From Fragilaria crotonensis (taxonomy: Eukaryota; Bacillariophyta; Fragilariophyceae; Fragilariales; Fragilariaceae), in assembly GCA_022925895.1 (NCBI GenBank), contig JAKSYS010000187.1, positions 1 to 64,000 of the forward strand: DNA of 64,000 bases, in the 5' to 3' direction. Shown one piece after another: positions 12,652 to 22,460 of the stretch. Position numbers and translations under genes: made by a program. How positions within the stretch are numbered: position 1 is the stretch's first letter; each line of letters opens with the position of its first letter. The notes beneath the pieces were generated by a model. It did no database searches and was not told the origin of the DNA. It was given only the letters and a program-made list of their open reading frames with translations.

Positions 12652-13556
12652 ATGAAGCTCTCTTGCACCATCGTATCGCTGGCAATTGCTGTTCAATCGA
12701 CGAGCGCATTCGTCATTCCGACAGGACAAGTGTCCTCATTCCCAGCAACTGCGGGACAAGTGACTCCTCGGTTCTCCACGCCTGCCGAGGAGGCTGCCGC
12801 GGCCGAATCTGTATTTATCCCGTTACAAGATGATGCGGAGGATGATGATGACGACGACGATGAAGATGAAGTGGACATTGACACTGTTGAGCGTTTGGGA
12901 CGCGGAGCGGCCAAGGTAAGGTTCAGACTTTTGTTTGTCGTGCCTTTTTCATGCGTTGCCAAGGCTGATTTGAGCATCTCAAGGCACTCTGCGGCTACTT
13001 TTCGACACCATGTACCTACGTAGCGATCTCGCCTGTTCTAACATGATTTTCTCCATTTTGCCCTTCCATTTCATTGACACGTCAGGTCAAACGCGGCAAA
13101 CGCAAGGGTACGGATTTGAGCAGTGCTACGAAAAAGAACAAGGCTGCGGTAACGCTTGCCCCCGAAGAGTTATTCTACGAGGGTCCTCCTGCCATTACGG
13201 AAACCATCGTCCCGACGTTGTCGATTCTGACCATTATTGGTATCATTCCCGCCGCGGCCGCATGGGCTCGACAGGCCTGGGTCCGGTACAAGATTACGAC
13301 GCGACGCATCCGTGTCACGTCGGGATTGAATGGACAGGATATGGCGGAAATTGTGTATCCTGATGTGGTGGAGATTCGGACTGTCAAGCGTCTGTTTGGT
13401 GATGGGGATATGGTGTTGTTCTTGAGGGACGGGGCCAAATTTGAAATGCGCAACATTCCGGATTTCGAGAATGCTTTGGAATTCATATTGAAGCAGTGTG
13501 ATCCTGACGTCGTTGCGGCCTACCGCAAGGTGGGGGATGTAACGCAGCCTCAATAG
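12652..13556 (+). CDS. Plastid-targeted membrane protein with YdbS/bacterial PH-like domain
   Basis: Two exons, 12652-12915 and 13086-13556. The intron 12916-13085 begins GTAAGG and ends CGTCAG, phase 0. The product is 244 residues. The N-terminus is a signal peptide followed by the Ser-Ala-Phe cleavage context (STSAF/VIP) of a diatom bipartite plastid presequence. A Ser/Ala-rich transit stretch and an Asp-rich run (about 61-75) come next. The mature part has a basic KRGKRKG segment, one membrane helix (about 128-148, TIVPTLSILTIIGIIPAAAAW) and a PH-like YdbS/DUF304 fold (YKITTRRIRVTSG ... FLRDGAKFEMRNI). Related proteins occur in bacteria and plant plastids, but their role is poorly known. 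A membrane-associated plastid function is inferred. The junction restores one continuous frame, which supports the model. Confidence 0.8.
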
Positions 13557-14305
13557 AGAGACAGCCGGATTTGAAGTGCACGTACAAAAAAATCACGAGG
13601 CATCATACGAATACATGAATTGAATTACAACTAAGCTATGCAATAACTCTCTCCGGTTGTGAAGTATGAGTGTACCGGTGGCATGTGTGTGTTCTCGTTG
13701 GCAACCTACCTCGTGCCACTTCATTTATTGGGTCCTTATTTATGCTGCGTAAAAAGGAAAAACAGCGTTGGGATATGGGATGTGTTTCCCACAGTATACA
13801 GTATACACTACTGCAGAATCCAGAATACCAGAACACACACAACCGTTCACTCTCCATACTCGAGTGCTGTGGAGTGGCGTGGCGAGGCGACCTCTGTCCA
13901 CCAGTACCTGGTACTGTACTTTCGAACGTGTATGAGTAGATGAGTAGCTACATGTGGTCTGGATATGCGCTGAGTAAACCAGTACTTGTACCAGATCTTA
14001 CGGAGTGATCACGTGATCACTGAGATAGCATAAAGTCCATCGTCGTCACTCACCTCACTATATGCGGTGTAAGTGCTACTACGTACTCCAAGTAGTAGCA
14101 GCATTATGTAGCACATTCGCCGTTGTCGAGTCATATGTTATGCGTGGAGTGTGGAGTGTGGAGTTGCTCCGAAGCATTGGAAATTCGAAAACCAAAAAAA
14201 AGTCACCGGTCACCACATCCCAAATTCCAATACGCAACGACAAACAAGGACATTGAAACAACAACAAACGACTACCGGTAGACCATCATCATCATCATCA
14301 TCATT
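13557..14305. other. Intergenic, GTAC-rich
   Basis: No gene recognised. AGTACC-T-GGTACT lies at 13903-13915. A (CAT)n tract at about 14284-14306 precedes the sulfotransferase-like gene. Confidence 0.4.
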
Positions 14306-15687
14306 ATGATGCGTCGTCCGGCTCCCAATTCAGCAATCCTTGCTGCTGCTGCATCTGTAGTGTTACCAACTCGACTTCCAATGATGACAAAAACGAATAA
14401 TCCAGTGTTGAATGGGCGTCGTCGGTCACGACAACGACAATTGGCATCAACGACATCGACCATGCCACAAATTTGTCGACGAATCATTCAAGTTCTTATT
14501 GGAATCGTTATCATTTTTACAATATTGGATCTCTTGGAACTAATCTTGGTATCGAAACATCACAAGTTGTCTGAGATTAGACCAGCTTTACGAGAACAAA
14601 AGGAGGCGGTCGTGAAGGTCTTTCGAGAAGAAAAGAAGAGATCAAGAAGGAACTTTCCAATCTTTTATTACACAGAATGAGACGACAACCCAAGGATGAT
14701 GACAGAATAAAATTGAATGCTATACGTGCGCCAACATATCCCGATGATCCAATTATCGATTTCGACAAGGAACAAATCTACGAAATTTTGGAACAAGCGG
14801 GTGTTCAGAAGCATCAGATGGATTTGGAAACAAGACGCAAATTGCCCACCTGGACCAAAATTCAACAATTGTACGGTACAGAACCAAAGATTTACGGATT
14901 GGAACGATGCGAAGCATTCACGTCCCGCATTGAACCATCTGTCAGTTTCTTTGGGATTGCCGGCACGTTCAATTCAGGTACCAACTTGTTGGCAGAACTC
15001 TTGATTCAAAATTGTCAAATTACCAAACGCATGGAAGTCTATGGCGAAGATCAACGAGGTATTCGATGGCAAGTTCCGTGGGGCAAACACACACCCGTCC
15101 AATATCGAGAACAACATGTTACCGAAACCGACCGGGACGTTCCGTTGGAAAACTCGTTTCCCATGATTACCATTCGTGATCCGTACCGGTGGATGCTATC
15201 CATGTGCAAACACGTGTACGGAGCTCGATGGCCACATAACAGAACAACCTGTCCCAACATTCAAGATGTCGATGACAATGGACCAACACCCGTATTTGTG
15301 AAATACCAACATATCCGAGTGAAACACAAATCACTTCCTGACATGTGGAACGATTGGTACAATAATTACATGATCCAAGATTTCCCTCGTGTCTTTGTCC
15401 GATTCGAAGATTTGCTCTTTTATGGCAAAAACGTGACCCAAACATTGTGTCGATGTGGTGGTGGAGTTCCACGACGACCCGAATTCGTCCACGTGTTTAG
15501 CAGTGCCAAATTGGGAACTGCCGCACACGGTGCCAACAAGACTGGATTGTTGGACGCTATTATTCAATACGGTACCGACGATGGACGAGTCACTGGCATG
15601 ACCCAGAAGGATTTGGATTGGTCGTACCGATTGTTGGATCCGAAATTGATGCAAATGTTTGATTATTCCTATGCCAAGGGCGGTTGA
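14306..15687 (+). CDS. Sulfotransferase-like type II membrane protein (copy A), one apparent frame break
   Basis: The catalytic part is open from 14677 to 15687 (336 codons). It has a P-loop-like PAPS-binding motif (GTFNSGTNL, residues 96-104 of that frame), RWQVPWGKH, a second nucleotide-binding stretch (IRDPYRWMLSM), MWNDWYNNY and VRFEDLLFY. An upstream frame (14306-14680) supplies a basic cytosolic tail and a signal anchor (IIQVLIGIVIIFTILDLLELILV), as in copies B and D. The two frames differ by one base and must join near 14620-14660, in a purine-rich tract. A one-base deletion, a consensus error or a very short intron would explain it. A Golgi-lumenal transfer of sulfate from PAPS to a glycan is inferred; the acceptor is unknown. 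Copies B-D lie at 17751, 20137 and 46051. Confidence 0.7.
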
Positions 15688-16011
15688 AGGGATGGGCAAA
15701 ATCATGCTGCTAGATGCTCATCGGAGGTTACAGTAGGAGGAGATGAGTGTATACCTTTACTCGTATTAGAAAAGTAAGAGTCGGGCGACGTAGAGCCAGA
15801 TCAGCTACCTGGTACCATAGTCATAAATGTTTGACAATTTGATCATTGATGCATAGCATACGTGTGTGCTCGAATTCAACAGCAATCGAGTACGGTATCA
15901 AGGTCACGGGTGCCGTACTGTAAACATTATGAAAAGAGAATCTCTCTGCTAGGTTCTCTTCACTTGTGTCGAACAAGATTCAAGATATTTACGAAAAACT
16001 CGTTTTCCGAC
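15688..16011. other. Intergenic between convergent genes
   Basis: No gene. Contains TACCTGGTACC near 15806-15816, one of the recurrent GTAC palindromes. Confidence 0.4.
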
Positions 16012-16986
16012 TCAGTCAAAAAATTCCTTGGCCAACTTGAGCATTGAAAATTCAATGCCTTGTCCGTCCGTGAAGAGATTCGGTTCCTTGTGAAAAATGA
16101 CATAGCCTGCGTCTGTCAAAGTTTCAAATAACTTGGGCTCGATCGCATTATGAACTTCAAGGAGTATCTGCCGAAGGTCATGATGAAGAAAGTCTGGATA
16201 CGTTTTCCATTCACAAAACTCGCAATCGATCTTAAAGACGTCAACTCTGCGACCAATATGCCCAAGTTGCTCCATGCTCTCTGTCAGAGTCTTGAAGGTT
16301 AGATCCTTGACCTTGTCTTGCACTTGCGACAGGTCAAATCCAGTACTAGGTTTGAGACCCCATGCGTGGTAATTGGTGCCGTTCAGACCATTGTCCCACA
16401 TGGACTTGGAATAATCGGTTGGGTCAAAGATATGAATTTCACAATTGGGTGCAACCCGATGCATATCACGTTCAAATTCAATTTGTCCGTTACATCCAAT
16501 GCTATAAATCAAACAATCGTCTTTGGAACGAAGTCGATGTGGATCACATACCCATTTATGACCATCTGCTTCCGATTGTCCAATACTATCTTCGAACATG
16601 CAAGAAAAGTCAGGATCCCAATTCTCAGCATAAAACTTATCATACCCCTGTAACTTGTTGAGATGATGGACACGTGCCTTGCTGATGGCTTTGATAATCT
16701 TCCAGTGATTGGCGGAAATATCATCAAAGAATCCAAGACTCTCACGAAAGGCCAATCCATAATCAAGTTGTGTCCCAATCGGTGGTATCGTTGCAGCTGT
16801 TGCAGTTCCAATGAAGAAATTGTTGTCGTAGTTGGTTGCTGCGTATCGTTCCAATCGAATCGACTGATAGGCAAGGAACACGAAACAAAGGAGCCATGGC
16901 AGATAATGCCATTTCAGTCCCCCTAGAAATCCATTCTGTTGCTTCGCTTTGAAGGATTGTCGGGCCATATTTGTCACCTTGACCAA
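16012..16986 (-). CDS. Membrane-anchored FkbM/METTL24-like methyltransferase
   Basis: The intact frame encodes 324 residues; a second ATG lies six codons downstream. A basic N-terminal tail is followed by one hydrophobic segment (about 28-46, YLPWLLCFVFLAYQSI), so it is probably a type II membrane protein. The lumenal part has a SAM-type methyltransferase core: LIYSIGCNGQIEFERDM as the glycine-containing motif I, EIHIFDPTDYS as the acidic motif, VDVFKIDCEFCEW as the FkbM/METTL24 motif, then QILLEVHN. FkbM and METTL24 relatives are O-methyltransferases or orphan homologues; the substrate here is not evident. Its position among Golgi-type sulfotransferases suggests glycan methylation. It converges on copy A and diverges from copy B. 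Confidence 0.75.
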   Translation of the reverse strand: MVKVTNMARQSFKAKQQNGFLGGLKWHYLPWLLCFVFLAYQSIRLERYAATNYDNNFFIGTATAATIPPIGTQLDYGLAFRESLGFFDDISANHWKIIKAISKARVHHLNKLQGYDKFYAENWDPDFSCMFEDSIGQSEADGHKWVCDPHRLRSKDDCLIYSIGCNGQIEFERDMHRVAPNCEIHIFDPTDYSKSMWDNGLNGTNYHAWGLKPSTGFDLSQVQDKVKDLTFKTLTESMEQLGHIGRRVDVFKIDCEFCEWKTYPDFLHHDLRQILLEVHNAIEPKLFETLTDAGYVIFHKEPNLFTDGQGIEFSMLKLAKEFFD

Positions 16987-17750
16987 AAAAATGATGGATT
17001 ATATTTCGTTGCGGGAGGGAACAATGTATAAATGTAATAATTTAGAGGAGATGCTACAACATTGTAGGGAGTACTCCACACTGAACAAGTAGTAGTTACA
17101 ATCGAAACTTACTCTAAGTTATAGAGGTTTCGTCTGGCGTTGTCTTGTTTTTTGAAAACGTATGCGGTGGGTTATGACAAACCAGTTCTCAAGCAGTTGA
17201 TCACTCCAGTTCCCAAGTCTTGTGCACGTTGCACGTTTGAGATGGGTGGGGGAGAGCTGTGTGTTCGAGTAGTGGCATGATGGGAGATGATGAGATGATC
17301 TTTTTTGGAAGGGAAACCAATGTGCGGATGGATGCTCCCATGCGTTCCAGATTCGCATGTGCCAAGGTAAGAAGATACTATGCATACACCACCATCTGAA
17401 TAAAGAGAGCCTCTAGTAGAATAGTGCATCACGAAAAAATTGGAACTACTAAAATGGTATGCACAGACTGCAGTACTGAAAAAGTCATTGCGTCTCTCCG
17501 TTGTCACTACGAGCGGTCATTGGGTTCATCGCACAAGTATAGTATACTAGTACAGTAGTGCAGAAACCACCGTCCGCATTCGACAGCAAGCACACAGTGC
17601 AGTACTGTACACTGTACATTCTAGTAGTACTACTAGTAGAGAACTCAAAATGCCACCAATATGCCAACATTTTTCAAAATCGAATCAAACACCCACCTTA
17701 TCGACGAACCATGATCATTGTGTAGTGAGTGATATAATCATTGCAAGAGA
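16987..17750. other. Shared upstream region of methyltransferase and sulfotransferase copy B
   Basis: Divergent intergenic region, about 760 bp. It holds CTAGTAGTACTACTAG (17621-17636), a perfect 16-bp palindrome, preceded by AGTACTGTACACTGTAC. A related AGTAGTACTACT word occurs after the stop codon of copy B near 19105. Confidence 0.45.
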
Positions 17751-18998
17751 ATGATTTCTCGTCCTCGTCATGTACCACAACAGCAGCAATTGTTGTTACA
17801 ACCATCAGTATCGTCGTCATCATTAGGGTGGAAACGACGGTGCCATTCCAATGGACGCAGCATCGTACGACATGCCATGACTGTGATTGTGTTTGTTGCG
17901 ACATTGGTCAATATCATCTTTTTCGCAAACCTTGAAAATGAACATCCTTCGAATGACAAGAGCATCAAGAACAAAAGCAGCAGTATTAATAATAAGAACA
18001 AGAACAAGAATCGACAAAAAGTCCTTGACACATTCCAAGAAGCTGGTGTAAAGTTAACGGAGGAGGAACTTGCTGAATTGCCCACATGGGATGACATTGA
18101 ACAAGTGGTGGGAACCAATGGTCCAATACTGTACAATCTTCAAAGTTGTTCTTATTATCGTGCTCACATTCCACCGATTGAACGGAATATTGGGTGTAGC
18201 GGCATGTTCAACTCCGGTACCAATTTGGTGACACAATTATTAAAGGCCAATTGTCAAATCCCCGAACGTGTCGAGGCCTATGGACACGATGGACCATTTC
18301 ATGACAAGAGTGGCAAAGCGATTGGTCCTGGTGAAGCCCATGGGATACGATGGCAAGTGCCATGGGGGAAACACATGCCGGCCAATTTTCGGGAGGAACA
18401 TTCGACGAAATGGGCAAAACAAATATGGAAAGAAAGTGTCTTGGCGGTTGTTACTATTCGACATCCGTATGCATGGTTTGTCAGCATGTGTAAGAATAGT
18501 TATACGGCCAAATGGCCACACACGGCCGACAACAAGATGTGTCCCCATTTACGAGATGAATCGTATCCGAATGAATTGGTACCGGTGGAAATCAAATATG
18601 ATGCCCATGCGAATCATCATGATAGTTTGGCACACTTGTGGAATGATTGGTATGCTCAGTATTTGGAAAAAGCCAACTTTCCCTACATTGTGGTCCGATT
18701 CGAAGATTTGCAATTTTATACCAAAAACATCACGTACCAAATTTGTGAATGTGCCGGTGGCAAGATACGGACCGATCGACCGTTCCGGTACATTGTCGAT
18801 TCCGCCAAGGATGGACCAGGACACGGGAGGAAGGAAGATCGAACTGGAATGGTGGCGGCATGGAAACGATATGGGAAACCCATGCCACCGCAAAATGGCT
18901 TTGGAACATTGGATTACACAACGGCGGTGGAACATTTGAATTCTCAATTCATGGACCTGTTTGGATATAAGCATCCAGAACCCATTTCTGGGAGCTAA
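17751..18998 (+). CDS. Sulfotransferase-like type II membrane protein (copy B)
   Basis: An intact single-exon frame of 415 residues and the best reference for the family. A Gln/Ser/Arg-rich cytosolic tail is followed by a signal anchor (about 43-59, MTVIVFVATLVNIIFFA). A charged Asn/Lys stem (65-90) precedes the catalytic domain. Motifs: PTWDDIEQVVG (111-121), the PAPS loop GMFNSGTNL (151-159), RWQVPWGKH (200-208), IRHPYAWFVSM (236-246, the usual Asp after Arg replaced by His), LWNDWYAQY and VRFEDLQFY. Cysteines around CxCAGGK are conserved in copies B and D. The fold matches P-loop sulfotransferases; sulfation of secreted polysaccharide in the Golgi is inferred. Confidence 0.8.
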   Translation: MISRPRHVPQQQQLLLQPSVSSSSLGWKRRCHSNGRSIVRHAMTVIVFVATLVNIIFFANLENEHPSNDKSIKNKSSSINNKNKNKNRQKVLDTFQEAGVKLTEEELAELPTWDDIEQVVGTNGPILYNLQSCSYYRAHIPPIERNIGCSGMFNSGTNLVTQLLKANCQIPERVEAYGHDGPFHDKSGKAIGPGEAHGIRWQVPWGKHMPANFREEHSTKWAKQIWKESVLAVVTIRHPYAWFVSMCKNSYTAKWPHTADNKMCPHLRDESYPNELVPVEIKYDAHANHHDSLAHLWNDWYAQYLEKANFPYIVVRFEDLQFYTKNITYQICECAGGKIRTDRPFRYIVDSAKDGPGHGRKEDRTGMVAAWKRYGKPMPPQNGFGTLDYTTAVEHLNSQFMDLFGYKHPEPISGS

Positions 18999-19115
18999 TA
19001 GTAAGTGTTTAGACTCTTTCTTTCTGATTCGACATTATCACAGTCTCTGAGTATACAATTATACTGGACATTGACAGAGTCTCAAGTCACGTCAAGTCTA
19101 CTAGTAGTACTACTA

Positions 19116-19616
19116 CTAATCCGCTGCGTTATCGGCATACTGAATTTGCACTGGTTCATACTCATCGTCGGCAATTCGAAAGACCACATGCAATTCTTGA
19201 TCATTGACCAATGTCGTTGCTAGATCCGTCTCCTCCTTCAATTCCACTCCTGCCACATTCATGATTTTCAAATCTTGGACCGGTAGTGAGGATGTTCCAT
19301 AATTATCATCGTCGTCATCATCATTGTCAAAAGTAGGATTGTTAGCATTGTCATTGAAACCAGACAAGGCCATTATGATTTCCTTTTTGAGATAATTGAC
19401 ACCATGCATGGTTGGATCGATGAAAACAAAAAAAGTTTGATGTTTTCGGCGAATCCGAACGTAACTGTTTTGTTGTTATTGTTCGTTAGTTCGTGAAGCG
19501 AGAAACAAAATAAAGAACACATATAGGTGAAAGGCGAAGATGACAACATGAATGCGCATGACGCATGAAGATAATGCAACATCAAAGAAGGCAACTTACA
19601 TCGGAGTGGAGCTCAT
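19116..19616 (-). CDS. Elongin-B-like ubiquitin-fold protein
   Basis: Two exons: 19600-19616 (17 bp, five codons plus two bases) and 19116-19464. The 135-bp intron starts GTAAGT and ends AAACAG. The spliced frame is 366 bp (121 residues). It begins MSSTP and runs into IYVRIRRKHQTFFVFIDP, which resembles the Elongin B start (VFLMIRRHKTTIFTDA). After a disordered Asp-rich insert (DNDDDDDDNYG) comes LPVQDLKIMN, then TLVNDQELHVVFRIAD and YEPVQIQ, similar to the last strands of Elongin B (VGLAFRADDTFEAL). Elongin B is a ubiquitin-like subunit of Elongin BC complexes in transcription elongation and cullin E3 ligases. The very short first exon is easily missed by automatic annotation. Confidence 0.65.
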
Positions 19617-20136
19617 GGTGTTAGACTTGCTGATGTCTGGCTTTTTTCCCCCTCAATTTCGCATCTATCGATACTCCATCCACCATCCAGTATAGTCGTA
19701 GACCAACCACTCTAGGAGCCGAAGAGAGGGTCAGAGAGGATTCGTCTGCGTCACTGTACACTGTACAGTAGTAGCGACTTCCGATAGAGTCCAGTAGATG
19801 GTACTTCGCAGTACACCGTATGCATACCAGTATCGTAGGATTTTGATCATGAAGTCGCAGTACCCTGGTGTACGACTTATGCATACGACCTCATGCCTCC
19901 GCGCCTCCGCACCTCGACTCCTGCCGTGAGTGAACTCCAATGCCATCCGAAATCAAAAGTCTGTGGGGGAACGCATTGGGGTCGATTCTTGATGCCCTTC
20001 AGTTGATTGTTGTTCTGTCTTTCCCTCGTTACTTCTTCATTTTCGACAATTCATTTGCATATTCCACTGGCTAATAGCAATTACCAGTCACTTCCTGGCA
20101 AACGACAACAATTCAACAAATATACAACAATAAACA
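19617..20136. other. Divergent intergenic region, no gene
   Basis: About 520 bp between the Elongin-B-like gene and sulfotransferase copy C. No recognisable motif beyond GTAC-containing words (ACTGTACACTGTACAG near 19755). Confidence 0.4.
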
Positions 20137-21636
20137 ATGGTGCGGAGATACAGTCACAATGTCAAGGCCAAACATCAAAACAAGGGATCGCAACAACAAC
20201 ATCACAATTCACAAGCACACAACAATCAAAGCACAAGTCCAATTCTTTGGATGATATTACTTGCTGGACTCTCCTTTTGTCTCATTAATGTCACAATTAT
20301 CTTTTGTGCAACGCATCTGCAATCGATTCCATCGTTGACAACACGACATGAACAGGAACAACAGCCTTCATTAATACTACTATTACAGAAGCGGATGTTC
20401 GTGGTACTGATAAAGAACGTATTGTTCAAATACTAAAAGATGCCGGCGTTGACAATGCCCTAACTCCTGAACTACTGGCACAGCTCCCAACATGGCAAGA
20501 TGTCGTCCACAAACTTGGGCCCGAGCCTCGGATCTACGGACTCGATTCGTGCCAAACCTTTCAAAAAAGTCTCCCTCATCCCAGTGATGGTCTTATTGCT
20601 CCAGCTGGAGTCTTCAATAGTGGTACGAATTTAATGGCAGAACTGTTAATTGCCAATTGTTACAATCCCGCACGACGGAAGGAATACGGATCCGATGGAG
20701 TACGGTGGCAAGTCAATTGGGGCAAACATCAACCACCCAAATTCCGCGTCGATCAAGCTGTCTACAAGAATCTTGCGGATGCGTCCGAAAATGAACACAT
20801 GTTGCCAGTTGTCACCGTACGAGATCCCTATACATGGATGCAAAGTCTATGTCGAAATCGGTATGTATCATCATTCGTCCTACTCTGCACACACACAGGC
20901 ACAAACTTGTCATGCACACTGCTCACACCCTTGAATCCTACCTATTTTCCCCTTCTTCCGACAAAATGATATTCAAAAAGATACGCAACACACTGGTTCC
21001 ACGAAGTTAATTTTCATTGTCCCAACTTGATTCCCAATCACGTCGAACGTGAATTCCTCCCTCAAGCACTCGATGGCTCATACAAACGCAATCGTGTCGA
21101 TTTGCATCACAAGGATCCCTGGTTGATGGATAACATTATGAACACTGCCAATTATACACTCCAACACAAGACTGTACCCGTATATGTCAAATACAATCGT
21201 GAAACTGTCAATCATGACTCCCTGGCCCACATGTGGAATGACTGGTATCATGACTACTACCGTGCCAACGTGACAACGACGACGACGACAAAAAATGCTG
21301 CGAATCATAATATTACTACGACGACAACAACGTTTCCCCCGCGTCATGGTACGATACGAAGATTTGCTCTTTTATGGCAAGGAGGTCACAACAGCAGCCT
21401 GTACATGCTTTGGTGGTAAAATGAAACGACGATTTCGACACATTGGTGGATCGGCCAAGGTCGGTGTCATCCATTTGAACAAAACATCCTTGATTGACAA
21501 TATGATCAAATTTGGAAAAGCGACGGATGCCGATAAAGTCAAGGGAATGACACCAGAAGATATTGCCTTTGCGAAAGAGGTGTTGGCGAAAGATATGATT
21601 GAAACGTTTGCCTATCGTCATCCGAATCTACCGTAG
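20137..21636 (+). pseudogene. Sulfotransferase-like gene (copy C), one intron and two frame breaks
   Basis: Homologous to copies A, B and D over its whole length. The signal anchor is WMILLAGLSFCLINVTIIFCA. The sequence then reads, one frame back, through LPTWQDVV, GVFNSGTNL (PAPS loop), RWQVNWGKH and VRDPYTWMQSL. An intron at 20861-20980 (GTATGT...AAAAAG, 120 bp) splits an Arg codon, and exon 2 opens with YATHWFHE. A Thr-rich insertion follows HMWNDWYHDYY. Frame breaks: one base is missing between about 20355 and 20430, after the anchor. One extra C lies in the C5 run at 21336-21340, just before RVMVRYEDLLFY. The remaining sequence is well conserved, so this is either a very young pseudogene or an intact gene with consensus errors. 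Confidence 0.65.
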
Positions 21637-22460
21637 AAACTTTTTCAGAATCATGCCGAGTTATTAGCATGTACCCCAGCTTTAGCTAGCTAGCTAGCAT
21701 TTTCTATGATTATTACACATTGTGCGCCTGAGACTGGATTCGAGTTTTCAGAATCATGTAGCTAGAATCTCCTACACTATTTGAAACACTGTGCTCCTGG
21801 GACTTGCTTCGTGGCTGCTTTTCATCGGGGGGTGGTGTCCTTCAGCTCCTGAACGTTACAGGGCCTACTTGTATGTCATATACTGAGTACTACAACGGAA
21901 GTTTCGGCAAGGGTTTCCCTCTACTGCTGCCTGCGGGGGTCCTATCATCCGATACCGCCCTGGAGTCGGAGTGGAGAAATACAGCACCGCCTACCGTTTA
22001 CTCCGAATACTCCGTCCACTCTTTCCCACAGACAAGAGTGGATGAATACGCGGAGCACGAATTTGGTCTCAACGCCTGTGTCGAGCAATCCGGTTGCATT
22101 ACAACTGTCGATTGCCGAGCCAAGAAAGTTGCGAGTATGTAAATGTAAGCAAATGCCCTCATAGAGTGTGTGCTCGATGATGTTCAAGTTTTCCGAAACA
22201 TAACGTATTCGTAACTTTATATGTTACGAATATATAGGCGTTGCGAAAGTTCCAAGTCGTTATATCACGAACGTCTTTAGGTATCCTACCATGCTTCCAC
22301 ATATATATATCGAAGAACTGGAAGTACAAAAACAAACTTTTTCAACGCATGATGGCTCAATCGTTTAAAATGTGCCAGCAGTTTTACCCCGAATATACAC
22401 ATGCCCCCATTTACAATATATCACATTCTCATGTTGTAACGACTCGTTCCATGTGAAAAA
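21637..22460. other. Intergenic, no gene recognised
   Basis: Contains a (TAGC)n run at about 21683-21698 and TA-rich stretches near 22200-22310. No supported coding region. Confidence 0.4.

Noticed and set aside
14600-14680. Programmed -1 ribosomal frameshift in sulfotransferase copy A
   Set aside because: No good X XXY YYZ heptamer or clear downstream structure; AAGAAG context is weak, and copies B and D need no shift.
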